Source of the DNA: Crocinitomicaceae bacterium | GTDB taxonomy: Bacteria; Bacteroidota; Bacteroidia; Flavobacteriales_G; Salibacteraceae | Direction: 5' to 3' | Assembly: GCA_002713215.1 (NCBI GenBank) | Contig: PAVO01000005.1 | Span: 186,001 to 250,000, forward strand | DNA: 64,000 nt | Shown: positions 16,410-25,037 of the stretch, piece by piece | Layout of the letters: the number at the start of each line of letters is the position of its first letter | Position numbering within the stretch: position 1 is the stretch's first letter | The notes under the pieces: generated by a model | What the model was told of the DNA's origin: nothing | The model's input: only the letters and a program-made list of their open reading frames with translations | Databases searched by the model: none | Made by a program: the position numbers and the translations under genes

Positions 16410-18605
16410 ATGGCAGATCTTAATGAATCATTAAAAAAGTATTTTGGCTTTAATAATTTTAAAGGCGAACAAAAAGAAATTATTCAAAACGTACTTGATG
16501 GTAAGGATACATTTGTGATAATGCCCACCGGTGGTGGAAAATCCATGTGTTACCAACTGCCTGCTCTTATCCTTGATGGTACTGCGTTAATTATTTCACC
16601 GTTGATTGCCCTGATGAAAAATCAGGTGGATAGTATTCGAGGCGTTTCTGAAAAAGACAGTATTGCACACTTTTTAAACTCTTCTTTAAATAAATCCGAT
16701 CAGTTAAGGGTTAAAGATGACCTGAGAAAAGGGAAGACAAAGATTTTATATATAGCACCGGAGACTTTAACGAAGAAAGAAACCATTGATTTCTTTAAGG
16801 AATTGAAGATTTCTTTGGTCGCAGTTGATGAAGCACACTGTATTTCAGAGTGGGGGCACGATTTCAGACCAGAGTACAGGCGAATAAAGGAAATGATCAA
16901 GGGAATTGATTCTGATATTCCCGTTATGGCACTTACAGCAACTGCAACACCCAAGGTACAGGGCGATATTCAGAAAAACCTGGGCATGTCAGATGCGACC
17001 GTTTTTAAGGCATCTTTTAATCGTGAAAACCTTTTTTACGAAGTGCGGCCTAAGGTGGATGTACTCAAGCAGATTATCCTCTTTGCAAAAGAAAGAAAGG
17101 GTAAGTCAGGTATTATTTATTGCTTGAGCCGTAAAAAGGTGGAAGAACTGGCAGAAACCCTTCAGGTGAATGGAATTAAAGCATTGCCTTATCATGCGGG
17201 ATTTGATTCCAATACACGAGCGGGTAATCAGGATAAGTTTCTGAATGAAGATACCGATGTTATTGTAGCCACCATAGCCTTTGGGATGGGAATCGACAAA
17301 CCCGATGTACGTTATGTCATTCATCATGACATGCCCAAGAGCTTAGAGGGCTATTACCAGGAAACGGGTAGGGCAGGTCGAGATGGTGGAGAAGGTCATT
17401 GCCTGGCTTTTTACGATTATAAGGACATCGAAAAACTAGAAAAATTCATGGCAGGTAAACCTGTTGCAGAACAGGAAGTTGGCCGGCAGCTACTGGAAGA
17501 GGTAGTTGCTTATGCTGAAACGGCTATGTCCAGAAGAAAATTCCTGCTTCATTATTTTGGTGAAGAGTTTGACGAAGAGGATGGTGTTGGTGCTAAGATG
17601 GACGATAACGCAGTTAACCCAAGACCACGGGAAGAAGGTAGTGATAAAGTGAAGCTGGTTCTGGATTGCATTAATGAACTGAGAGAGACCGCTAAGGCCA
17701 AATACGTTATCAAAATTTTATTGGGAGTTTCCGACTCGGAGGTAAAATCGTATAAGCACGATAAAAACGAATGCTTTGGTAAAGGAAAAGATCGTGAGCA
17801 ATCGTTTTGGATGGCAGTAATTCGGCAAGTGATTGTTGCCAAACTGTTAAGGAAAGAAATTGAATCTTACGGAGTCTTAAAATTAACGGATACTGGTCGG
17901 GATTTTATTGCCAACCCAAAACCATTTACCATTATTCTGGATCATGATTACGTTTCAAGAGCAGAGGATGATAGTGTAATTCTTAACCAAAAAGCGGGTG
18001 GGGGAGCTACCGATGAGAACTTGTTTAAGTTATTGAAAGACATTACCAAAAGTATTTCCAAGGCCAAGAATGTACCTCCGTTTGCCGTATTCCAGGAAAC
18101 TTCTCTTATGGAGATGGCGACTCAATACCCCATTACCATGGAAGAGTTGACCAATATTCAGGGTGTTGGAATGGGTAAGGCTAACAAGTTTGGTTCAGAA
18201 ATTATTGCGGCCATTGCTGAGTATGTAGAGGAAAATAACATTGAACGGCCTCAGGATTTTGTGGTTAAATCTGTGGTTAATAAATCCGGTACCAAGGTTT
18301 ATATCATTCAGAACATTGACCGTAAAAGAAACCTGGAAGATATTGCCAGTGCTAAAGGGCTAACCTTTGACGAATTGTTGACCGAAATTGAAAACATTGT
18401 TGATTCCGGAACCCGTGTAAACCTGGATTACTACCTAAATGCTGTATTGGATGAGGACAAACAGGAAGAGTTATTTGACTTCTTTCAGGACGATGCTGAA
18501 ACAGGAACAGTCGAGGAGGCTATGGAAGAGCTAGCCGATGAAGATTACAAAGAGGATGACATTCGTTTAATGCGCATCAAGTTTATGTCGGAAACAGCTA
18601 ATTAG
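16410..18605 (+). CDS. recQ: ATP-dependent DNA helicase RecQ
   Basis: 731 residues. Motif I is MPTGGGKSMCYQLPA (about 38-52), motif II DEAH (140-143, followed by CISEWGHDFRPEY), and motif VI lies in YYQETGRAGRDGG. An RQC winged-helix region (about 410-530) and a C-terminal HRDC domain (NVPPFAVFQETSLMEMA onward) follow, with an acidic tail. It unwinds DNA 3' to 5' in repair and recombination. The four zinc cysteines of E. coli RecQ are absent after FLLHYFGEEFDEEDG; that segment instead reads as an acidic stretch, a form I recall from other Bacteroidota RecQ proteins. Confidence 0.94.
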   Translation: MADLNESLKKYFGFNNFKGEQKEIIQNVLDGKDTFVIMPTGGGKSMCYQLPALILDGTALIISPLIALMKNQVDSIRGVSEKDSIAHFLNSSLNKSDQLRVKDDLRKGKTKILYIAPETLTKKETIDFFKELKISLVAVDEAHCISEWGHDFRPEYRRIKEMIKGIDSDIPVMALTATATPKVQGDIQKNLGMSDATVFKASFNRENLFYEVRPKVDVLKQIILFAKERKGKSGIIYCLSRKKVEELAETLQVNGIKALPYHAGFDSNTRAGNQDKFLNEDTDVIVATIAFGMGIDKPDVRYVIHHDMPKSLEGYYQETGRAGRDGGEGHCLAFYDYKDIEKLEKFMAGKPVAEQEVGRQLLEEVVAYAETAMSRRKFLLHYFGEEFDEEDGVGAKMDDNAVNPRPREEGSDKVKLVLDCINELRETAKAKYVIKILLGVSDSEVKSYKHDKNECFGKGKDREQSFWMAVIRQVIVAKLLRKEIESYGVLKLTDTGRDFIANPKPFTIILDHDYVSRAEDDSVILNQKAGGGATDENLFKLLKDITKSISKAKNVPPFAVFQETSLMEMATQYPITMEELTNIQGVGMGKANKFGSEIIAAIAEYVEENNIERPQDFVVKSVVNKSGTKVYIIQNIDRKRNLEDIASAKGLTFDELLTEIENIVDSGTRVNLDYYLNAVLDEDKQEELFDFFQDDAETGTVEEAMEELADEDYKEDDIRLMRIKFMSETAN

Positions 18606-18613
18606 AATTCTAA

Positions 18614-19498
18614 TCAGATTACCGGTCTTGGTATTTTAGAAAACTCGCTAACCTTCTCAATTACATTTAAATCTTTTAGTATTCTATTGTGTCCTAATTC
18701 TCGGGTCTCTACTAACTCTAAATTGTTGTGTTGTAGCTTGAAATGGTGTGCGTGTTGAATATTTGCTTCACGGTCGTTGTGATCGTGAAACGCCAGGATG
18801 GGTAACCCGTTGATCTGAGATGCATTAACGCTAACACTGTAATAATCGAAGTGGTTGCCGGTTCGTTTATATACATAATCGTCAATGGCAGAGCCCATTT
18901 TGGAACTCCCATTCAGCCTTTTCAAAAACTCACTTACTATATCTTCCGGAATAGTAGGAGTGCTAATGGTAACCAGTCGATCGAGTTTTAGCCCTTCTTT
19001 AGCAGCATATACCAGGGCTGCGCCACCAAGTGAATGTCCTACACCCAGGGTTATTTCCCCTTTTAGTCTTTCAATTTCAACAATGGTGTCTTTGAACTCA
19101 ATGAGCGTACTTTGTTTTCCCTCGCTAGCTCCATGTCCTGGTGCATCAAAGCTTATAACCTGATACCCGTTTTTAATCAAAGAAGGGATAAAATGCCTCA
19201 ATTGCATTCCACGGCCACTCCAGCCATGCACCAGTACTGCTAAAGGGCCCTTGCCCCAGGAATGAGCAATTACATTATTCCCATTTATGTTCATTTCAAA
19301 GCGCTCTCCGGTAGCAAGCATATCCAATTCTTCTCGCCTTGGTTTAAAGGAAAAGGGAGTAAAGAACAAGCGTACAATAATGAAACGGGCTAAGGAGGGT
19401 GTTATAATTTCAAGTGTTGGGAAAATTTTCCGCAGTATCCTAAAGGGTAGGGGGGCAGGAGGAGTCTTTCTGGGTGGAATTGAATTGTTTGTGCTCAT
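18614..19498 (-). CDS. Alpha/beta hydrolase
   Basis: 294 residues. HGWSGRGMQL gives the oxyanion loop, GVGHSLGG holds the nucleophile (Ser156), FHDHNDREA the acid and RELGHNRIL the histidine. A hydrophobic, basic N-terminus (FRILRKIFPTLEIITP) may contact the membrane, but there is no clear signal peptide. The substrate is unknown. The ATG shares one base with the stop of the upstream TetR gene, so the regulator and hydrolase form an operon and the hydrolase is probably under its control. It converges with recQ (8-base gap). Confidence 0.85.
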   Translation of the reverse strand: MSTNNSIPPRKTPPAPLPFRILRKIFPTLEIITPSLARFIIVRLFFTPFSFKPRREELDMLATGERFEMNINGNNVIAHSWGKGPLAVLVHGWSGRGMQLRHFIPSLIKNGYQVISFDAPGHGASEGKQSTLIEFKDTIVEIERLKGEITLGVGHSLGGAALVYAAKEGLKLDRLVTISTPTIPEDIVSEFLKRLNGSSKMGSAIDDYVYKRTGNHFDYYSVSVNASQINGLPILAFHDHNDREANIQHAHHFKLQHNNLELVETRELGHNRILKDLNVIEKVSEFSKIPRPVI

Positions 19499-20091
19499 TA
19501 TTTCAAAATATTTTGTTTTAGGTAGGTTTTCATAAGGTCGGCTGCCGTTCTCAATGCCTTCGTATTATCGTTTACACGGCTTATCATTAATGCTCCTTCT
19601 AACGTACTTACCAGAAGCAATGCGAATTCCGGTGCTTTTGCAGAATTTCGAAATTCTCCTTCAATTTTACCTTCTTCAATTTTTATTTCCACATATTTCA
19701 CCAGGGTATTAATTCCATCTTGCGCTCTCTTTCTTAGTTCTGGATGGACATCGGTAGCGTCAATGGCTGTGTTAAAAATAGGACAGCCCCCGCTAACAAC
19801 CGGATTAGCGCCGAAACTGTAAAACACTTCTATAATCGCAAGAATCTTGTTGTAGGAGGTAGATTCTTTAGACAGGTAATGCTTAAATCGTTTCAGTACT
19901 TCGGAATAGGAGTACTCGAAAGCAGCCAATGCAATGTCGTCTTTGTTTTTAAAGTGATTATAGATACCTCCTTTTTTAAGTTGAGTGGCCTCCATAATTT
20001 CATTTAAGCTACATCCATTGTAACCGAGTGTGTTAAAAAGCTCGGCGGAGCGCTTAATGATCATTTCTCTTGTTTCTTCACCTTTATTCAT
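19498..20091 (-). CDS. TetR/AcrR-family transcriptional regulator
   Basis: 197 residues with an N-terminal helix-turn-helix at about 10-55 (IIKRSAELFNTLGYNGCSL, then KKGGIYNHFKNKDDIALA). The C-terminal two thirds is an all-helical ligand and dimer domain with a TetR_C-like segment (SGGCPIFNTAIDATDVHPEL). Such proteins repress nearby genes until a small ligand binds. It overlaps the hydrolase gene by one base. Two GACC/GGTC-type sites in its upstream region (20129-20186) are likely operators. The divergent gene at 20268 may share this control. Confidence 0.88.
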   Translation of the reverse strand: MNKGEETREMIIKRSAELFNTLGYNGCSLNEIMEATQLKKGGIYNHFKNKDDIALAAFEYSYSEVLKRFKHYLSKESTSYNKILAIIEVFYSFGANPVVSGGCPIFNTAIDATDVHPELRKRAQDGINTLVKYVEIKIEEGKIEGEFRNSAKAPEFALLLVSTLEGALMISRVNDNTKALRTAADLMKTYLKQNILK

Positions 20092-20128
20092 ATTCGGAAT
20101 TGATTATCAGGGGATTAGATCAATAAAA

Positions 20129-20186
20129 GACCAATCGGTCGCAAATGTACATATTCATATCAACAAAACAAACCTTTCGGTCTGTT
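20129..20186. promoter_or_regulatory. Pair of putative TetR operator sites
   Basis: GACCAATCGGTC (20129-20140) is an inverted repeat of GACC/GGTC. AAACCTTTCGGTCTGTT (20170-20186) carries the same half-site with a relaxed partner. Both lie between the TetR gene and the divergent DUF2911 gene. Many TetR-family regulators bind GACCG/CGGTC-type palindromes, so autoregulation is likely. Confidence 0.5.
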
Positions 20187-20191
20187 AATGT

Positions 20192-20225
20192 TTTGTAGCA
20201 TGTTTAACAATTTGCTATAACTTCG
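20192..20225 (+). promoter_or_regulatory. Probable promoter of the DUF2911 gene
   Basis: TTTG (20192-20195), 22 bases, then TAACTTCG (20218-20225), one mismatch from TAnnTTTG. It begins six bases after the second TetR-like site, so repressor binding could affect it. Confidence 0.4.
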
Positions 20226-20267
20226 AACTATAAGTTTGACAATCAAATATTAAAGAAGAGAAACACT

Positions 20268-20774
20268 ATGAAAACAATTGCACTAGTAACTGCACTACTA
20301 TTAGGACTGAATGGTTTGTATGCCCAGGAAAAGGATAAACCGAGAGCCAGCCCACTTATGAAAACCGAAGCTATAGTCGGAGATGTTAAGATTAACATCC
20401 AGTATGGTAGCCCATCAGTTAAAGGCCGAATAATATTTGGTGATTTGGTTCCTTATGGAAAGGTATGGCGTACAGGCGCCAATGAGGCTAGTGTTTTTGA
20501 AATTAACAAAGACATTCAGGTAGAAGGGAAGACACTTAAAGCTGGAAAGTACGGTTTGTTTACTATTCCAGGAAAGGATAAGTGGGTAATTATATTCAAT
20601 TCAGCCTGGTCAATTTGGGGTGCTTACGACTACAAAGAGAAAAAGGACGTTCTTCGGGTTGAAGTTAAGCCGACCATGGTTCCTGATGATGCAGAGAAGT
20701 TTACTATTTATGTTGAGGACGGGACTATGTATCTGCATTGGGCAAATACCAAAGTTCCTGTTGCTTTAAAATAA
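20268..20774 (+). CDS. DUF2911 domain secreted protein
   Basis: 168 residues, signal peptide MKTIALVTALLLGLNGLYAQ. The mature protein has the DUF2911 pattern: SPLMKTEAIVGDVKINIQYGSPSVKGR, broken here as INIQYGSPSVKGR, then GKVWRTGANEASVFEI, LKAGKYGLFTIPG and WVIIFNSAWSIWGAYDY. The family is common in Bacteroidota, periplasmic or outer-membrane associated, and of unknown function. It is followed 18 bases later by another secreted protein gene, but an intrinsic terminator lies in between and inside that gene's first codons. Confidence 0.85.
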   Translation: MKTIALVTALLLGLNGLYAQEKDKPRASPLMKTEAIVGDVKINIQYGSPSVKGRIIFGDLVPYGKVWRTGANEASVFEINKDIQVEGKTLKAGKYGLFTIPGKDKWVIIFNSAWSIWGAYDYKEKKDVLRVEVKPTMVPDDAEKFTIYVEDGTMYLHWANTKVPVALK

Positions 20775-20792
20775 ACACTGAATAGTTTACAA

Positions 20793-21581
20793 ATGAATCA
20801 GTTATGGTTTAGGTGGGTTTTAATAACCCACCTTTTTTTAAGCTTGTTAATAGCTGGGCACGGCGCTCATACCGATACTTCTGATCCTAAAGCCGGCGCA
20901 CTCGATTCTGCGGAGTGGATTATATCCGAAAGCATTAAGGCTCATGGTGGAGCTGTGGATTGGTTGGAATTGAGCTTCGACTTTCGAGATTGGAAATACG
21001 CAGGCCAATTTAAGGGTGGACTCTACGAAATGTCGCGCCAATTCAAAAAGGGAGACTCCTTATATTTTGACAAATTCAACAATAGGACATTTATGAGGAG
21101 CATTAACCACATTGTGGTTGAGGTTCCTGAGAAAAAAGCCAATGCCTACACCAGTTCTATCAATTCGGTGTTCTACTTTGCTTTATTGCCTTTTAAACTT
21201 AGCGATCAGGCTGTACAACTACGTTATGTAGGAAAACAAAGCATTGCGGGTGAGACCTTTTACCTGGTGGCCGTTTCTTTTGAAAAGGAAAACGGGGGAG
21301 AAGATTACGAAGACGAATACCGCTATTGGATTAACGCCCAAACCATGCAGCTAGATTACTTTGCTTATTCGTACAGTACAGGAAAGGGAGGAGTGCGGTT
21401 TCGATCAGTAGAAAAACGGCATAAGCCCATAGAGGGGTATATTTTGCAGGACTATATTAATTACAAAGTCAATAAAGGGACGAACCTGGATAACCTAGTA
21501 TACATGCATCAAAACGGTAAACTCGAGGAACTATCCAGAATTCGTTTGGAGAATATAAAGATCGAAAGAATCAAAAAATAA
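20793..21581 (+). CDS. Secreted protein, possibly DUF6503-like
   Basis: 262 residues with signal peptide MNQLWFRWVLITHLFLSLLIA. The mature part opens with AEWIISESIKAHGG, followed by an antiparallel beta-rich body (FDFRDWKYAGQFKGGLYEM ... YFAYSYSTGKGGVRFR). This recalls DUF6503 proteins and outer-membrane lipoprotein carrier-like folds; function is unknown. The ATG at 20793 is needed for the signal peptide, yet codons 7-14 are spelled by a near-perfect intrinsic terminator (20811-20839). Expression by read-through from the upstream gene should be low. It converges with the hydrolase operon (9-base gap). Confidence 0.68.
   Translation: MNQLWFRWVLITHLFLSLLIAGHGAHTDTSDPKAGALDSAEWIISESIKAHGGAVDWLELSFDFRDWKYAGQFKGGLYEMSRQFKKGDSLYFDKFNNRTFMRSINHIVVEVPEKKANAYTSSINSVFYFALLPFKLSDQAVQLRYVGKQSIAGETFYLVAVSFEKENGGEDYEDEYRYWINAQTMQLDYFAYSYSTGKGGVRFRSVEKRHKPIEGYILQDYINYKVNKGTNLDNLVYMHQNGKLEELSRIRLENIKIERIKK
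20811..20839 (+). terminator. Strong intrinsic terminator overlapping the start of the next gene
   Basis: AGGTGGGTT (20811-20819), loop TTAAT, AACCCACCT (20825-20833), then T residues to 20839. It is a perfect 9-bp stem. It would end the DUF2911 transcript but sits inside the signal-peptide codons of the 20793 gene, so it could act as an attenuator. Confidence 0.8.
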
Positions 21582-21590
21582 CCCGATTAG

Positions 21591-22628
21591 CTACTTCAAC
21601 GATTCTGCAAAAGCAACCACTTCATTGGTAAATGCTTCCCATTCGTTATCCATAGGAGAATGCCCTGATTTATTAAAAATAACCAGCTTTTTCTGGGTGG
21701 AGCTTATTTCGTTAAAGCAATCGTAGGCCAGGGTTGGTGGTACCACAAAATCATATTTACCCCATAAAATAAGAGTAGGAAGGGTAACCCGGTTCAATTC
21801 CTTTGTCATGGAAAGGTATTCCACTTCGTCTAATTTTTTACTGGTCTGCCTTCCCGATATGTTTGCGATCAGTGGATTGGTAGGTCCAAGCAACAAGGGA
21901 GGTCTTATTCCTCCACCTTCACTGGCTTGAATAAACCCATCGTCCAGTAACCACTGCTCTGCATCACGGGCTTTTGCATTTATTTCACCTCCCTGTTCTA
22001 CTGTAATATTATTTGTATCAATAGCGTTTGCCCAATCGAGAATTCCCTGCCAATTATCTACATTGTTTCCCAGTCCGATTTGAGTTTGAGCTTCACTCTT
22101 AAACATGGCCACCGCATCACGGTTGAGTTTTGGGATATCATGGGCTCCGTCTGCCTCAATCCAGCCAGCGAGGTTCTGCTGCAGGCCAGCCGTAATCATA
22201 AATTTGGCCGAGAGCGTTCCGCCCCAGGAATGTCCAAGTGCAATCACCTTTAAACCGCTTCCATATTTTGCCTTTAGGGAGTTGATGACGGCATTCATGT
22301 CAATTACCATGTTTTCGATAATCACATCGTCGGTTTTGTACTTACCCTGGCTCATTCCCTGGCCACGTTGGTCCCAGTAAGCCATTCCATATCGCGCTTC
22401 AAGTGCTTCTGCATACTTTCCTGATCTGTATTCCAGGCCAGTGCCACCGGGCCCACCGTGTACAATCAGAATCATGACATTGGATGCGACGTTGCCATGC
22501 AAATAAACAGGCATGTCTGCTCCATTTGATCGAACATAGATCGTTTCATTAACCTTTCCCAGGTCTTCCTTCTTTTTACAGGAAGCAATCATTAATGAAC
22601 TGACCAATAACAAACAAACGAATCTCAT
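21591..22628 (-). CDS. Alpha/beta hydrolase lipoprotein, proline-iminopeptidase-like
   Basis: 345 residues. The lipobox MIASC (Cys17) and following lysines indicate a lipoprotein. HGGPGG (57-62) and YWDQRGQGMSQG are typical of the proline iminopeptidase/prolyl aminopeptidase branch. The nucleophile is in GHSWGG (Ser134), the acid in GKYDFVVPP and the histidine in SGHSPMD. It probably cleaves peptides or small esters at the cell envelope. Its ATG overlaps the stop of the upstream gene by four bases (ATGA), so the two are co-translated. Confidence 0.85.
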   Translation of the reverse strand: MRFVCLLLVSSLMIASCKKKEDLGKVNETIYVRSNGADMPVYLHGNVASNVMILIVHGGPGGTGLEYRSGKYAEALEARYGMAYWDQRGQGMSQGKYKTDDVIIENMVIDMNAVINSLKAKYGSGLKVIALGHSWGGTLSAKFMITAGLQQNLAGWIEADGAHDIPKLNRDAVAMFKSEAQTQIGLGNNVDNWQGILDWANAIDTNNITVEQGGEINAKARDAEQWLLDDGFIQASEGGGIRPPLLLGPTNPLIANISGRQTSKKLDEVEYLSMTKELNRVTLPTLILWGKYDFVVPPTLAYDCFNEISSTQKKLVIFNKSGHSPMDNEWEAFTNEVVAFAESLK

Positions 22629-23299
22629 TTCTCCTTTACCTTTAATCGTTTGTTTTTAAAACCAAAGTTGGGTGTAAGCCGGGTTCCTAGTTCCCAGCTG
22701 GCATCCACTACAGTTCCGGAATTGTATCCTGTAATCAGATGGGCGTTCAACCGTGTAAACAGGGAAAATGAGAATGTATTTGTCTGGAAGATTTTTCCGC
22801 CCCCAAAGGAAAGGGTAGGAGAGAAGTAGCCCCTGGAAGTTCCTTTTTTGGTAGAAGTAACATTTCCATTGGCATCGGTAATATAGGTTTCACCCCTGTT
22901 GAATTTGCGCAAATAACCGGCAGCAATGGCCACTTCGGTGTAGTACAACTTGGTATTATACCTTCTCCAGCCTGCCTCCAGATTGAATTGAAAGGCAGAA
23001 TGTGATTTCGGGTGAACATAATAACTCAAATTGGGTTGAACGTAGAGCAGTTTACGAATGACTTTGGTTTTCCTCTTCTTAGCCTTGGTTTTTTCAATCA
23101 TAAACAGGTTATAGTCCATGCCCAACTTAAAGCCTGGGTGAACTGCAAGGTTGCCATAATACCCTATGGAAACCGGAAGATATTCCTTTGGTTGGATCGG
23201 GTTACTTTTAGTAGAAGCCGAGTCCGTTTGAGCCAATAAGCAGAAGCCCGACAATAGAAACCCTAGAAGAACTAATCCGGTTTTAGGAGCCAAAAGCAT
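22625..23299 (-). CDS. Predicted outer-membrane barrel protein of unknown function
   Basis: 224 residues with an N-terminal hydrophobic signal (LVLLGFLLSGFCLLAQ). The mature part alternates polar and aromatic strands (SIGYYGNLAVHPGFKLGMDY, FQFNLEAGWRRYNT, FSPTLSFGGGKIF) with a basic stretch KTKAKKRKTKVIRK. This suggests a small barrel. I do not recognise a family. It precedes the hydrolase lipoprotein gene with a 4-base overlap, so the two probably work at the same membrane. Confidence 0.65.
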   Translation of the reverse strand: MLLAPKTGLVLLGFLLSGFCLLAQTDSASTKSNPIQPKEYLPVSIGYYGNLAVHPGFKLGMDYNLFMIEKTKAKKRKTKVIRKLLYVQPNLSYYVHPKSHSAFQFNLEAGWRRYNTKLYYTEVAIAAGYLRKFNRGETYITDANGNVTSTKKGTSRGYFSPTLSFGGGKIFQTNTFSFSLFTRLNAHLITGYNSGTVVDASWELGTRLTPNFGFKNKRLKVKEK

Positions 23300-23414
23300 A
23301 GGAGCAAATAAATGTCAATTCCACTGAAAAGCTAACTCTCCTTATCCAGAATATCTGCTATTTACAGAGTTTTCCACTTCGTGAATATTTCATTAACCGA
23401 GTTCAGCATCTAAA

Positions 23415-23432
23415 ATGAGGGTTTCCCCTCAT
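23415..23432. promoter_or_regulatory. Palindromic element upstream of the metallophosphoesterase gene
   Basis: ATGAGGG-TTTC-CCCTCAT is a perfect 7-bp dyad with a 4-base centre. Its first base lies 117 bases before the ATG at 23532. A relaxed copy lies at 24897-24912, also 117 bases before an ATG. It is a candidate operator for a regulator that I cannot name. Confidence 0.5.
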
Positions 23433-23531
23433 AGGAATTCCGCGGGTATCAAATTAGCTTTGAGATCGCTTCCGACTAGGTTATAATAAATGTGATTTGG
23501 GATTCCTAACAAACTAGATAAACTACTTATT

Positions 23532-24857
23532 ATGCAAAATGACGGATTAAATTTTCACAACGCGGACTATTCGGTAATTCAATCTGCGGTTGCTCAAATT
23601 ATCAGGGAAGAAGGGATTTCGACTGGAAGTTTCCACGAACAGGATGAACGCATGCATGCACTTAGCAAAACATTGGCTGCAATGGATAATGGTGATGTCA
23701 CAGATGTAGGTGATGGGATTGAGTTCTGTATGAAAATTTTGGTAGAATATATCCTGGCTCTCCGGGCCAAGGACTACAAAAAAGCTCAACAGAAAAAGAA
23801 TGAATTTCAATATACCCATTGTGATTTAAACTGGTTAATTGCGGCGGCTGAATGGTGGGCGTACTACGACCTGTTGAAAAAGCAGCCGATGTATGTCAAC
23901 TATACTAACATTGATGATTTTCAATACGATTTACCTCTCGCCAGCAGTGGTAACCTAAAAGTGGGTTTGGTAGCTGACTGGGGTACTGGGGAACAAGTCG
24001 CGAAACTGGTTATGGATTTGCTATTTGAGCAACAGGTAGATGTGATTCTGCATTTAGGCGATATCTATTATGCCGGAACCCCAACCGAAGCCAAGAACAA
24101 CTTCCTTCAAATTATTCAGGACTTAAGAACCAAACACGGCCTTCAAATTCCGGTTTATAACCTACCGGGCAATCACGATTACTATTCCGGAGGGCAGGGC
24201 TTTTATTCCATAAATGACGAATTGAATCACGGAATTCCAAATTCAAGTATTCAGGAGGCCAGTTACTGGACACTCTCCAATTCCGATTGGCATTTTCAGG
24301 GAATGGATACTGGTTTTTACGACAGTGATCTGGAAAATATTCAAGCCGATATAACACACCTGCATAGCACCGAAGTAGCCTGGCACCAGGATAAACTGGA
24401 CAAGGCCGTTGCTGCGGGTAAGAAGATCATTTTGCTTTCTCATCACCAGCTATTTTCCAGCTTACTCAACATAGGAAGTAAGCCCAACGAGGATAACAGC
24501 AACCCTTACCTCGAAGCTTATTTTGGAAGCTACATCAACAATGGAGACATTACTGCCTGGTTTTGGGGACATGAACATTTGTTGGAAATTTATGATTCTT
24601 ACCTGGGATTGGATAAGGGTCGATGCGTTGGGTATGGGGCGTTTCCAGCTTTATACGGTGATGGAAAATCGTATGATCCCATATATCCACAGGTTCCGTT
24701 GGACACTTCCATTCAACTGTCCGATAATGGAGAAGTTTATGCGCATGGGTTTGCGGTAATGGATTTAGGAACCAGTTCAGGAACCGTTACTTATTACTCC
24801 ATTCCAGGAGATGGATCAAGTAGCCAACTGACTGAGGTTTATCAGGAGGTGATTTAA
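23532..24857 (+). CDS. Calcineurin-like metallophosphoesterase
   Basis: 441 residues, no signal peptide. Residues 1-135 are mainly helical and unrecognised. The catalytic domain then shows the usual metal motifs in order: VGLVADWG, HLGDIYY, LPGNHDYYSG (213-219), LLSHHQLFS and WGHEHLLEIYD. Such enzymes use two metal ions to hydrolyse phosphoesters; the layout recalls purple acid phosphatase-like domains. It heads a group with a choloylglycine-hydrolase-like gene and a DUF4157 gene. Like them it lacks export signals, so it could be cytoplasmic or a cargo protein. Confidence 0.85.
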   Translation: MQNDGLNFHNADYSVIQSAVAQIIREEGISTGSFHEQDERMHALSKTLAAMDNGDVTDVGDGIEFCMKILVEYILALRAKDYKKAQQKKNEFQYTHCDLNWLIAAAEWWAYYDLLKKQPMYVNYTNIDDFQYDLPLASSGNLKVGLVADWGTGEQVAKLVMDLLFEQQVDVILHLGDIYYAGTPTEAKNNFLQIIQDLRTKHGLQIPVYNLPGNHDYYSGGQGFYSINDELNHGIPNSSIQEASYWTLSNSDWHFQGMDTGFYDSDLENIQADITHLHSTEVAWHQDKLDKAVAAGKKIILLSHHQLFSSLLNIGSKPNEDNSNPYLEAYFGSYINNGDITAWFWGHEHLLEIYDSYLGLDKGRCVGYGAFPALYGDGKSYDPIYPQVPLDTSIQLSDNGEVYAHGFAVMDLGTSSGTVTYYSIPGDGSSSQLTEVYQEVI

Positions 24858-24896
24858 TGAGTATAAATAATTAAACGTATTTCAAATTCACTCAAA

Positions 24897-24912
24897 ATGA
24901 GGGTTTCGCCCT
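24897..24912. promoter_or_regulatory. Second copy of the AGGGTTTC palindromic element
   Basis: The first 11 bases, ATGAGGGTTTC, are the same as at 23415. Here the dyad is shorter: AGGG (24900-24903), TTTCG, CCCT (24909-24912). It lies 117 bases before the ATG of a short leader ORF at 25014 and 153 bases before the enzyme gene at 25050. Confidence 0.45.
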
Positions 24913-25013
24913 ATTGAAATTTTATCGATTAAACGCTTTTTTTGTTAAGTCTCCCTTACTTTAAAAGCTTGGTATTAATGGTTAGAATCTAACTTAGAAA
25001 TAGAACATCTATT

Positions 25014-25037
25014 ATGAGTAAGCTAGTTGGTAAATAA
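25014..25037 (+). other. Possible 7-residue leader ORF
   Basis: ATG-AGT-AAG-CTA-GTT-GGT-AAA-TAA (MSKLVGK) lies just upstream of the enzyme gene at 25050. Its ATG occupies the position, relative to the palindromic element, that the real start codon has in the neighbouring gene. It may be an upstream ORF or a remnant start. Coding is unproven. Confidence 0.2.
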
